Both the position numbers and the translations under genes were made by a program. Source: Brachycybe producta (Eukaryota > Arthropoda > Diplopoda > Playtdesmida > Andrognathidae). Taken from it: a stretch of 64,000 bases of DNA. Numbering within the stretch: the first letter of the stretch is position 1; the number at the start of each line of letters is the position of its first letter. Under the pieces are notes generated by a model. The model was not told where the DNA came from. It was given only the letters and a program-made list of their open reading frames with translations, and searched no databases. The stretch lies in NCBI GenBank assembly GCA_036925085.1, contig JAUPFP010000100.1:358304-422303 (forward strand), read 5' to 3'. This document shows positions 1 through 11,400 of this stretch, in pieces.

Positions 1-306
1 ATCGGTAAGACACATTTTTTTAAAGCATTCTGTGCAGGAAATTGCATTCTTTTCAGCGTTAAACGAACGAGTTATACAGCTGTTAATATTCTTAAATGTG
101 CAGCAAAGTGTTTACTGTGTCTCGTCGTCTTGTGTACACGTCTCACACAAGGGAGGGCCCCCCCCCCCCGTGGAAGGAGGGGCAGAGGGCCACACCTATA
201 ATATTACATCCTTATTGAATCATTCACACGTTTATTATGCGGTTTTTTTTTTATATTTCAGGTGTAACGTGGTTCTGTCAATTTGTAGGATCGTCCTTTT
301 AGGAAG
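1..306 (+). other. Probable 5' leader of the WSC receptor gene
   Basis: The window opens on a possible donor (GTAAGA from base 5) and a polypyrimidine tract ending in CAG stands at 252-261. I infer that an untranslated exon ends at about base 4 and that a second exon with the last part of the leader starts at 262. A C-run and a G-rich stretch lie at 157-185. No coding exon is seen. The translated frame at 32-451 crosses this intron and is not convincing. Confidence 0.4.
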
Positions 307-3300
307 ATGGGGACGTTTTCATTTCACATTTTATTCCTGTTCGTCGTCGTTGCTTTCGTTTCTCAAACCAGTAAGGTTCATGTTGATCTCTTTTTTGTTG
401 TTGTTGTTATTTCTTGCGTATCTCTTTCTACCATGCAGCTACAGAAACTAAAATCGTTTTAGAAACTAGAAGAGTAAATTGAATCACTTCATAATGGGTA
501 ATTTCAGGACAGTATCTATTTCAAAATAAATTTTTTATGACAGTTTTAATAGAGAAGAAGACTTTTAATGTTTTACGAAAAGAAGTAAAACAGAATTTGA
601 CAAATTAATCGTTTTGTATCGGTTCAGACTTCTGATCACTGTGGGATTTTAGGATCTCTGGTGTTTGTCATTAAATTAATAAGAAAATTTAAAAATAATT
701 CTGTCAAATTTTTTATTCATTACTTTGTCATCCATAAAGTGAATTAGAAATAAATTAGTAATTGTTGAAACTATTTTAACATTAAATTTATGTGTATACG
801 AGACTAAAGTTATGACTGATATGGTTCCTACAAGTTGGGATATCCTAGTAAAAGGTATCATCGTAAAAGTATGCTTACCGTGATCAACGGTAACATTATC
901 GTATAGTTTCTAAAACATTCATTTTTTAATGTTGCTTTGAAACGCATAAATAGCGAGAGTTTTTTTCAGTTGTTTTTGTTCTTTCCTTTATATGTTTTGC
1001 ATAATAACGTGCTGCTGTTTCTTTAGTATTCGCCGAGAAAGGAGATTACAGAGGTTGTTATGCGGATGATGAGAATATGAGAGATCTTCCTTACAAAGTT
1101 AACTCTCCTTCTGCTAGTCTGAGTGCAGAACAATGCATCGAATCGTGTTCCAAAGACTACTACATGTATAACAACAGCCTATGACTTGTTTACGAATCGC
1201 CTTTCACTTTCTTTATTCTTTCATTTTTAAGGATCGCTGGATTGCAAGCCGGTAAATTCTGCTTCTGCGGAAGTAACTATGGACGTTACGGAATTAGTAA
1301 CTGTACGATACGTTGCGAGGGAAACAGTACCCAGTTCTGCGGTGGCACCAATGCAAATAGCATCTACGAAACCGGTTTCTTTGGTTAGTCTCGTAATTGA
1401 AGGTTTAAGTTTACGGTTTTTTATAATTTTTCTTTCCTTCTAGTTTCGGGTCCTCCTCAGAATATAACTTTGACGGATGCTAAGGAGAATTCGTTAGTTG
1501 TAAGATGGGTTCCTCCCCAGGCAAAGAATGGAGTTATCGTTCAGTATAAGGTGTCCATCTAGATCTTCTATAAATGTTCTATGAATTACAAACTTAACTC
1601 GAATTTCTGTTATCGTAGGTTTTTGTCGATCTGATTCACACGGATCTTGATTCTTTTTCTGCGCCTTCTCGTCATCTTCACTGGACGTTTTCAAATACGA
1701 CGTATGAAGCAGAATTACCGGGTTTGGCTGCAGGAAGCGAATACAATGTCACGGTTATTGCTACTTCAACCTCAGGTGACGGAAAACCATTATCTGTTGT
1801 TTTTTGGACAGAGATTGGAGGTAAATTCGAGAGAAGATAACAACAATGTGTTACAACTTGTTACATTTTTTTTTTCCTTTTATTCTTTTCTATTTAAAGA
1901 ACCCGAAAGGCCACAGATGGCTGCTGTTATTCACAAAGACATTAAGAAAATGATAATACAGTTGCCAGAAGTTCGTCCAACAGCGGGGCCCATAAGGTAA
2001 CATAAGTTGAAAGCATTGTAGTTAAGTCGGGCTGGCGACATTTTGGACAAAATCAAAATCGGTTTGATATTTAAAAAGATCGATATATTGAAAAATCAAA
2101 AGTATTGTTTGATAGAAAATGGAAAAGTCGAAAATATTGTCTGAAATACAACAAAAATCGAAAATATTACGAAAAATCGAAACAAAATGAGTATTGGTGA
2201 TATTGTAAACCTACCCAAGATTTGATTTTTATTTTTAAAATATATTTTTCATTTTGTTTTTATATATACGAGCGTAAATCGTCACGTTTTTAATTATTTT
2301 TTTTACGTTTTTCAGTTCATTCTATTTTTTCAGAGTTATCATATTCAATATTTTTTTAAAAAAAAAATTGCACAATATTTTAAATATGATATCGAAATAT
2401 CGAAAATTTTGCTATTCCTAATTCAGAGGAATCTTAGCTTGACTTTATTTTTTTCGTTCTTTTTAATCAGCGCTTACCAGGTCGTTGTTTACGATGAATC
2501 GTCGTCGTTTCCATTTGATCCGAACCGTTTGACAGATTATAAACAAGCAAAAGAGAACAAATTACCTTTTTATATCGCAGCCGAACTGTTGCCCCAACAG
2601 GCAAAGACCGATTTTGTTGTAGGGGATGGAGGAGAGTATGGCGGCTACTACAATTCACCATTAGATGAAGACAAATCACATACGGTCATCATTGGAGTTG
2701 TCAGTCGCTTGAACGGTGTAGCGAAAGCTGCTTTTTCACCACCGTCGACGTATCTTGCAAAATTTGATGTCGCCGAAGCCGAGAAGGGATCTAGCGATTC
2801 ATTGCCAGTGACTCAAACACCTGTTGAAGATCACGAACTACGAGGCGATCAACCAGAGATGCTTCCAGAGATTGGTTTGTAGTAGACATTCTTCTGTTTT
2901 TGCGTTGTTATTCAATTTTTTGGTTTTGTATTCGTATTTTCAGTTTACGAAGATTCTGCACTCGTTACTGCTCTTGGAATAGCGATCGGAATCGGATCTG
3001 CGCTTCTTGTTGCTTCGATTGTAGTTTATTTCATGCTGAGGCGTCACTACGAAAGACGAGAGCAACCGGATCATCAGGAACTGACTCTTCAGTCACCTTC
3101 GCCCGTTGTGGTGTGATGATTTTTTACTGTTCAGTGGATTATAAACATGTTTTTCTGAGTGATTTTTTTTATGTAATCTGTAGTCTGAAAATGGCATAGT
3201 ATCGAGTATCTTGGTAGTTGATGACGAAGGTGCAGGAGGCGACCTCGACTTCATGTACGACTCGATCAAAGACAAGTTTTGGCAAATTCCGAGGCCTTAT

Positions 3301-4933
3301 CTGGAGGTTATGGACGAAGTGCTTGGTGAAGGACGTTACGGAACGGTACACAAAGGATTGGCAAGCCGGCGGAATCATCAGACACCCGTCGCCGTTCAAA
3401 TTGTTCAAGGTTCTAATGAGTTTCAATCATGACAGGCCGTTCATTAAAGTTTTCTTTTGTTATTTGTAGCACACGTAACAGAAAACGAACGAATGCGTCG
3501 TAGTTTTCTTAACGATTTGGATGCCGTCGTGCGTCTCGGAACTCACACGAACGTTATTGCATTGATCGGAGGCTGTGAAGACAATTGTACTTTGCTGCTT
3601 GTGAAACGTTTTTTTTTAATTAAATTAATGACGTTTTTTTTTGTCTTTTTTTTAAGCTCTGTACTTTGTGTGTAGCGAATGGTATCCCGGTAATTTGAAA
3701 GATTTCGTTCTCGATAGTCGCACGGTCGATCACTATCCGGTGTATGCCGAACGACAGAATCGAACGTCGACTCTGAAGGAACTGCAACTTTTAGAGCTTG
3801 CTTTGGGTGTTGCAAGAGGAATGGCTCATCTCGCACAAAACAAAGTTCGGATTGTTTCTAATAGAAACTACGTGTCGATAACAGTGATTGACTGTTTTGT
3901 TACGTGTAGGTAGTACATCGAAGGCTCGCGGCGCGTTCTATCATCGTTGTTGACGATGCCATCGCTAAAGTTGGCGATTTTGGACTTGAGCAAACTGAAC
4001 AGTCACCAAATGTAATATTTTTTTTACGTTTGGTCTAAACCTTAGTAATTGATAAAATGACTATGAAACAAGCAATAATTAACGATTTGTTTTGTAGTTT
4101 GATCTAACGAGGTGGATGTCTATGGAAAATCTGAAGAATCGAGTTTTTACGACAAAGAGTGATGTTTGGTCATTTGGAGTTCTCATTTGGGAATTGGTTA
4201 CTTTGGGTGGAACTCCTTACGCTAGTGTTAAAACGAAAGATCTTCCCGGAAGAATACTTCGTGGTTCGAGGTTACATCAACCGAAGAATGTTGGCGATGA
4301 TCTGTAAGTTTCAGTTTTAATGTTGTTTTAAAGCATAAACGCCGTCTCGAACGCCGATTATTTTATCTTTCGGGTGCAAAAGCAATAAAAATGTGAATGT
4401 GCTTTAGAAAATAGGAGTATCTGATTACTTCAAGGGTATTTTATGTTGATATCTTTCAAAATAAGCTTTTTAACTCTGGTTTGAAAATGACCTAACATTA
4501 TGTAGATGATCATTTTTTTTTTCTTTTCATTTTCGTCTATAAAAAGTTTTATTTTGAAAGATACCAACATGAAAATAAACTTTAAAGTGATTGAGCTACC
4601 CTTCTAGTTTCTAAAAAGTGTCGAAAGTCTGAGTAGTTTGTTTTATTTGTTGATTTTTAATTTGTTTTTTTTTTCAGTTATCAGATGATGCTTCAGTGTT
4701 GGCAAGTTGATTTGGACGAGAGACCAACGTTTATGGAGCTAGCTAGTATTCTCGGAAATATGGTCACCGAAGGAACAGACATCGTAATCACTTTGAAAAA
4801 CGATTCTTTTATAATTGAAAGACCTAATTAATATATATTTTACTTTCGTTATCAGGAACAAATTCATTTGGATTTGTATCCGGGATTTCAGTACGAGAAA
4901 TACGAAAAGGAACTAGAAGTTGTCAATCCTTAA
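307..4933 (+). CDS. WSC-FN3 receptor tyrosine pseudokinase, 784 aa, 15 coding exons
   Basis: Exons: 307-370, 1027-1165, 1232-1383, 1444-1550, 1619-1820, 1900-1996, 2471-2874, 2944-3110, 3184-3409, 3470-3586, 3657-3844, 3910-4011, 4098-4303, 4678-4783, 4856-4933. All phases join and all introns are GT-AG. Order of parts: signal peptide (residues 1-21), Cys-rich WSC domain (about 28-115), fibronectin-III-type region (about 120-221) and a further extracellular stretch to 388, membrane segment (about 394-417), kinase-like domain (about 490-760). The Gly loop LGEGRYG, DFG (Asp644), RWM and DVWSFGV are kept, but VAVK reads VAVQ (Gln516), HRD reads HRR (Arg626), the LAARN Asn is Ser631, and the alpha-C Glu is probably Asp. 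By family knowledge phosphotransfer should be lost, so I infer a scaffold or co-receptor role at the plasma membrane. WSC domains can bind carbohydrate; the ligand is unknown. Start chosen because it opens a clean signal peptide. Confidence 0.88.
4317..4634. mobile_element. F1 foldback element filling intron 13 of the receptor gene
   Basis: Left arm begins TTTTAAAGCATAAACGCC and holds GATATCTTTCAAAATAAGC; right arm holds the complement (GAAAGATACCAACATGAAAA, GAGCTACCCTTCTAGTTTCT). The intron is 4304-4677, so the element takes up about 85% of it, starting 13 nt after the donor. Confidence 0.8.
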
Positions 4934-6559
4934 GCTGCGTATCTGGAAAACGGAACGGTTTTATATTATTTACTGTTTATCTCCACTTACATGGCATCTA
5001 CACTTAAGTTTTTAACTGTTATCATCATCATCATTACGTGATAACGAATCAGCCTGCTATGATTTTTTTTTTAATTGTATTTTCACTCGCTACGAATGTC
5101 TATTCGTGGCTTTTATTAGTTTATTTTGGACAAAGAGCCTGTTTTTTTACTCGATCGATCGAATACAGCATAATAATTTTTGTTTTGTGTTTGTCATGCT
5201 TCAATTTTCATTTGTGACTTTTTAACATTTTTATTTTCTTAATTTGTTTTGGCGTTTTAATATGAGTTTTTTTTATCCTTTTTGAGGTTTTTCTAAATCT
5301 CAAGTCTACGGGGTCTGATTTGACATTGTTTGTAATTATTGACCCATTGTGGAGAAAAAAGAATCGTAACATTTCAGCGAATCGATCCTTTTTCTGCAAT
5401 GTGTCACTGCACTGCATAATGAAGGAAGTTTTCAAAAACGTTAGCTTCGTGTATTTTGAAAAAGTGAAAGCGAAGCCAAAGAATTCAGGGTATTTTCAGA
5501 TTGTAAATGTTGACAGCTATAATTTGATTACGGGACGCACTTCTAATGTATTTGGTCCTTTTCATTTATTAGGGTCTTTATTCTGTTTAGGCCTCTAGGT
5601 CTGATGGTTGTATTCTTAATGATTTTTGAGTCAAAGCTAGTGCTAAACTCTTATGAACTTTTAACATGATACTTCCTATCAAAAAGTTCATGACTTTAGT
5701 ACACTACCTTTGACTTAGCAATCGATAAAATTACGACCCTAATTGTGATCTGAATGCAAGTTCTGTTTTCCATAATTCATTTAATCTCGGTGTGTTTTGA
5801 CTATTTCTTCTTCTTCTTCTACTTCTTCCAAATTAGCTAAATTATGATATGTACGTGTTGTGTTGCAAATTGAGATTATTGTCCATTTGTCTTAAATTTT
5901 TATACGATTTCTTATACAGATGATTTTTTTTATTATTATTTTTAAGATTTTTTTTTACGAAAACGTAATGTAAATTCATACGAAAGTGAACATGTCTTTA
6001 TAGGCATTACTCGTGAGTAATACTATTATTCATTTAACTTATCGTTTTTTTTTTTTAATTTTATATTTTTTTGCACATTTGTACAGACGAATGAATAGAT
6101 TAAGTTTTTATATATTTTTTCAATTATTGAAAGGAGAAGAAATCTAATTTTTGTAGATTTATTTTCAATGAGTAGCACATTGCGTGCAATGATTTATTTT
6201 ATTTTAAGCTTGTATTATTACGGTGATGGCCTAATTTAATTCTGGATGTTTTCTATTAAATTTATTAATTTTGGATATGTAAGAATTTTTTTATTTGGTC
6301 TAAATTTTGTGCATTTTTAATTTTTAATATACTTTTTTAATAAGTAACATGACTTAATATTATTGAAGCCACAGTAAGTTATAGAGTTGTACCATTGTCG
6401 CCAAAAACTGACCACTTTTTGCTTGTCCACTGCTTTCTGCAGTTTGGTCCAAATGTGACAGAATCAACTGCCGAACAAAAAGTGGTCATATCTGGCGAAA
6501 AGAGTGTATCAAAAATAAATGATGGCCGACAAAGTGGTTTGTGTCATTTTAAACATGCG

Positions 6560-6900
6560 GCAACGGATGCCTCGCGTGCGCCATGGAGCGCAATCACCGC
6601 ATACAACAATGGGTGTTGGAGTACGCGAAAATGGTTTCCTGCCGCTGGAATAGCAGACGCTCTGGGCATGACTTTATTTCAATGCACGTTGGCCAAAATC
6701 AGCTGAAATGCTTCAAATTTTTTGTTTCGTTTATTTCTTTCACATTTATTATATTAATTTACTCTTCTAGTCTCTAATAAACTTAGATTTTGTTTCTTTA
6801 ATGCAACTTTTATTGTTCTTTTTGAGACGACGAAAACAGCAACATTTTAATCGATTGAAGTACTTTTCAGGCTCAGCCAACAATTACGGCCAATTACAAA
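6560..6900 (+). repeat. Dispersed repeat, copy 1 (other copy near 52345)
   Basis: Shares GCATGGAGCGCAA, a long identical block around TTTCCTGCCGCTGGAATAGC, then GCATGAC, and a tail with CAATTACGGCC, with the sequence at 52345-52735. Homology covers about 340 bp with diverged stretches. The class is not recognised. Confidence 0.7.
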
Positions 6901-7246
6901 AGGAATAAAAAGTCCTAGAATGTGCTTAATCAATTGAAGCTAAAATATCTGTACAGGGACCATTAAAGGTTAAAAAAAAAGTGTGTAAAGAGCCTTTTTT
7001 TAGTACGCTTTACGCCTTATTTATTACAACAAAACGGCGATAACAGAGAATAGTAAGAGGCTATGACTTGTTACAGCTACAACTAGCCTCTCCCTCCGAC
7101 CCACCAAAATTCCCCTCCAAAATTTGAGAAATTTTTAAATGGAAATGCTAGCACCATCTATTGTTATTTTCTTAAACATGAGTTATGTGTGTATTTTTTT
7201 CGAATTTTAAATTTTGCCTCTTAAACTCTAACCTCATCCCCCCACT

Positions 7247-7375
7247 AACATAGCCTAATCCAACACTAACCCACTAACCTACTCAACACTAACCTAACCT
7301 AACCCAACACTAACCCACTAACCTAACCTAACCCAACACTAACCCACTAACCTAACCTAACCTAACCCTTTATAC
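7247..7375 (+). repeat. CCTAA-based satellite, about 29-bp period
   Basis: The unit is ACACTAACCCACTAACC followed by CTAACCTAACCCA; two clear copies plus degenerate flanks. The embedded CCTAA pentamer is the complement of TTAGG, the arthropod-type telomere repeat. A looser CTAA-rich stretch recurs at 54795-54880. Confidence 0.75.
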
Positions 7376-7617
7376 ATGGACTCTATGTAATAGTTGATTA
7401 TAGCGCCCCTGTCTTCAAACATTTGAAACATTAATTAAAAAAGTTCTATGTTAAAAATCCTATACCTCCAAAAAAAGTTTTTGTTTTTTGGCAAAAAATT
7501 TTTAATGGAGACGGTGGCTCCATCTACTTTGGCTGAATTTTTTTTAATTTTGTTTTATGAAACATTCAAGGTTGGGATGAATCATATAAGTATAATTTAT
7601 TAGACCTGCTCTTGAAA

Positions 7618-7690
7618 TTGTCAGGTTGGCTGAGTGGTTAATGTCACTGCCTTCTGTACTGGTGTTCAGTGGTTCAAACCTCAGTGGTTT
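7618..7690 (+). repeat. tRNA-like sequence (SINE head or tRNA relic)
   Basis: An A-box-like TGGCTGAGTGG and a B-box-like GGTTCAAACC are spaced as in a tRNA with a long variable arm. The 5' bases GTCAGGT find no matching 3' acceptor strand, so it is not an intact tRNA gene. It is followed by an AT-rich tail. Confidence 0.55.
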
Positions 7691-8016
7691 TTATTTTTAA
7701 TTTTTATGTTTTTAAATTGTTAAAATAATCTTAAATATGTTTATTGTTAAATTTTTGTTCTTAAAAAGTTTCTTTTTAAAGACATTAACAAGAAACAATT
7801 CTTATTTTCTTCCATGACCCTTCTACTTTCTATTAAATGGTCAATTTGTTTTTAAAAAATTTAAAATTTACTTTTTAAGTTAACACAAAAATCACGAACA
7901 TATTTATGAAACTAGTGGGGTAACCCGTCATAGATGACGGGAACAAAATTCACAGGCAATTGTGCGCATGCGCGTTGTTTTTTCCTTTTTTTACTCCTTT
8001 CATTTAAATTTCAGTC

Positions 8017-8122
8017 ACCCCCTCCCACTTTTCTCTCTCTCTCCCCCTTCTACACTTTCCAAACTTTTCCCCTCACCCCTCCCACTTTTCTCTCTCTCTC
8101 TCCCCCCCTTCTACACTTTCCA
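8017..8122 (+). repeat. Polypyrimidine tandem, two copies of about 60 bp
   Basis: Two consecutive units each carry CCCTCCCACTTTTCTCTCTC and CCCCTTCTACACTTTCCAAA. Almost pure pyrimidine on this strand for 100 bases. Confidence 0.75.
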
Positions 8123-8220
8123 AAGGAAGAGTTCAACATATAGTTGACCTTGAGAAAAAAACGGTTCATTTATTCAAATTTATATAAATTCCGACGTGCT
8201 TCAATGGTTTTTGTTACTCC

Positions 8221-8243
8221 ACACACACACACACACATACACA
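8221..8243 (+). repeat. CA microsatellite
   Basis: About eight uninterrupted CA dinucleotides, then a slightly interrupted continuation. Confidence 0.9.
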
Positions 8244-8449
8244 GACCTGGGATATTATATATATAATTATGAGTCCTAAACATGTTCATGCTTTTTGCCT
8301 GCAATATATTATGTTTGTGCACAATATTATTGAGCGCATACGCAATATTATTGAACGTAAATTATTGTCCCAAACAGGCTTCCATAACGGCGAGCCGTTC
8401 AAGTCGATAACTTCTCGGCGGCGGCCGACTAATTTGAAATTAAATCAAG

Positions 8450-11400
8450 ATGGCGAATCGCACTGTAAAAGATGCTCAATCAATAAAAGGAACAAATCCT
8501 CAGTATTTAGTTGAAAAAATCATAAGATCACGTATTTATGATTCGAGATATTGGAAGGAAGAATGCTTTGCACTTACAGGTGAAGAAATGACTAAAATTG
8601 TGTTGTGTATTTTACATGAAAAGGTGGTTTCGTTTCCCCGCCAATTTACGCATCGGTAAACGCAGTTGCAATCGCCTGCTGCTGATGGCGTCACGTGCGA
8701 TCGTTGACTCTTGTTTTCTTACGAACTTTTTAACGATGCGTAAATGACAGTTAACGTAGACGCAAGATGGTAAGAATGTGTCGTAAGAAAACTGATTAAA
8801 ATGTTGTTTGAATTGACTTCTTTTAGCCGAGTTGCTCGTTGACAAAGCGATGGAATTAAAGTTTGTTGGTGGAGTTTTCGGTGGAAATATCAAACCGACG
8901 CCGTTCATTTGTCTCATTCTGAAAATGCTGCAGATTCAACCGGAAAAAGACATCATTGTTGAGTTCATCAAGAACGAAGATTTTAAGTACAGTATACACT
9001 TTTGATATCGCAAAACTCGCGTCAAAGAAACTTTGCGTTTCAATTGTCAACTTGAAGTCTTTATGGGGACGTGTGTCCGTATAAAATGCGGAATTCCGCG
9101 TTAATATGAAACCTGTGGAGTTTTTTTCTAAATAGTTTTTTTTAGGAATTTAAAAACCGCGGAATTTTTTTCAAAATAGGTTTTTATGAATTTGAAAACC
9201 GCGGAATTTTTTTCAAAATAGGTTTTTATGAATTTGAAAACCGCGGAATTTTTTTCAAAATAGGTTTTTATGAATTTGAAAACCGCGGAATTTTTTTCAA
9301 AATAGGTTTTTATGAATTTGAAAACTGCGGAATTTTTTTAAAATAGGTTTTTATGAATTTGAAAACCGCGGAATTTGTTTAAAATAGGTTTTTATGAATT
9401 TGAAAACCGCGGAATTTGTTTAAAATAGGTTTTTATGAATTTGAAAACCGCGGAATTTGTTTAAAATAGGTTTTTATGAATTTGAAAACTGCGGAATTTT
9501 TTTCAAAATAGGTTTTTATGAATTTGAAAACTGCGGAATTTTTTTCAAAGTAGGTTTGTATGAATTTGAAAACTGCGGAATTTGTTTAAAATAGGTTTTT
9601 ATGAATTTGAAAACTGCGGAATTTTTTTCAAAATAGGTTTTTATGAATTTGAAAACTGCGGAATTTTTTTAAAATAGGTTTTTATGAATTTGAAAACCGC
9701 GGAATTTGTTTAAAATAGGTTTTTATGAATTTGAAAACCGCGGAATTTGTTTAAAATAGGTTTTTATGAATTTGAAAACCGCGGAATTTGTTTAAAATAG
9801 GTTTTTATGAATTTGAAAACTGCGGAATTTTTTTCAAAATAGGTTTTTATGAATTTGAAAACTGCGGAATTTTTTTCAAAGTAGGTTTGTATGAATTTGA
9901 AAACTGCGGAATTTGTTTAAAATAGGTTTTTATGAATTTGAAAACTGCGGAATTTTTTTAAAATAGGTTTTTATGAATTTGAAAACCGCGGAATTTTTTT
10001 CAAAATAGGTTTTTATGAATTTGAAAACTGCGGAATTTTTTTCAAAATAGGTTTTTATGAATTTGAAAATCGCGGAATTTTTTTTCAAATTTATTTATTT
10101 ATTATTATTATTTTATTATTTATTATTTATTTTAAAATTTCTGCGTATTTTTTCCTCAAATTATTTTAAAACATTAAATTAAAAGCAGCATCATCAAATA
10201 ATAATTCCGTATTTTATACCATTTTAAACATTTCGTATGTTATAGGTTCTATTTTTTTTATAAACCACATGAGTGAGTACTCCGTAAAACAACCTGGTTT
10301 GTATATGTTGAAACCCTTTTTCAGAGGATTGAAGTTAAAGTTGTCTTTTTTTTAAATTCGGGACTTAAAATAATTAATGTGGGTTTCATTTTACGTTTGT
10401 AATTTCTTTTGTTCATGAATTGCAGATACGTTCGAATTCTTGGAGCTGTTTACATGAGATTGGTTGGAACATCTTTGGATTGTTATAAATATTTGGAACC
10501 ACTTTATAACGATTTTCGTAAACTGAAACGACAGAAGCGTGATGGAGGTTAGGTGACGACGGTCTTGGAGACAGATTAAAAGACGGAAACCCGTTGGAAA
10601 AAAAAAAACGTGGAAAAATGTTTAATAGGCTTTAAAAGAGATGTGAAATTGAGTGTTTCTACCCTTTTTTTCACGTGTTCCGTGCCTATGAAATGCGTTT
10701 CCTCACGTTTTTATGTTTTAGTTTGACGAACGTCTTATCTTTCAATATTTTTTTTTTCAATTTTAATTCGTTTATCGTTACAGAGTTCGAACTGGTTCAT
10801 TTGGACGAGTTCATCGACGAGCTTTTACGAGAGGAACGCGTTTGTGACATTATTCTTCCAAGATTACAGGTTAATAATTTTAATATCTTCATGATATTTT
10901 TTTAGACTTTAAAGAAATCGATTTCATATTTTTATTTTTTCTTCTCCGATTAGAAACGACACGTCTTGGAAGAGAACAACGATCTCGATCCAAGAGTGAG
11001 CGCTCTAGAAGACGACCTGGACGATGTCGAGTCTAGCGATAACGAAGATGTGAAAGAGACGAAAACCCGTACTTCTCCAGAGCGACAGCGGAGCAGTTAT
11101 CGTGATCTCGATCGACCTCGTAGGTCTCCTTCGCCAAAGTTTCGAAGAAGTCGTTCTCCGCACAAAAGGTGAAAATTTGTGTTTTGTTAAGAAGTTTTGT
11201 GAACAACTGTTCATTATTTGTCTTTCAGGAGCAAAATTAAGAGAAACTAGAAAGTTTTTTTTTAGAAATTAGAAGGGTATCTCAATCACTCGAGAATATT
11301 TTCATGTTGATATTTTTCAAAACAATTTTTATAGACAAAAATTATAGATGTTTTCGGACGTAAAAACGTAAAGGTAACGTTTTTTTAGAAACAACATTAC

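Larger units (their letters stand above)
4934..8449. other. Spacer between receptor gene and PRPF38A
   Basis: 3.5 kb with no supported gene. From 4934 to about 6360 it is AT-rich sequence with T-runs, holding the receptor 3' UTR; no single poly(A) signal stands out. Then come a dispersed repeat (6560-6900), a CCTAA-type satellite (7247-7375), a tRNA-like sequence (7618-7690), two copies of a pyrimidine-rich unit (8017-8122) and a CA microsatellite (8221-8243). The last 60 bases before 8450 are GC-richer and look like the PRPF38A leader. Confidence 0.6.

Noticed and set aside
5208-5598. 75- and 92-codon frames after the receptor gene
   Set aside because: AT-rich low-complexity products, no start context or domain; probably 3' UTR.
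6395-6777. Two overlapping plus-strand frames of 103 and 64 codons
   Set aside because: They fall in a dispersed repeat also present at 52.3 kb; frames differ between the copies.
7618-7690. Functional tRNA gene
   Set aside because: Boxes A and B are present but the acceptor stem does not close.
9120-10085. CRISPR-like regularity
   Set aside because: Units are contiguous 41/42-bp tandem repeats with no spacers, inside a eukaryotic intron.
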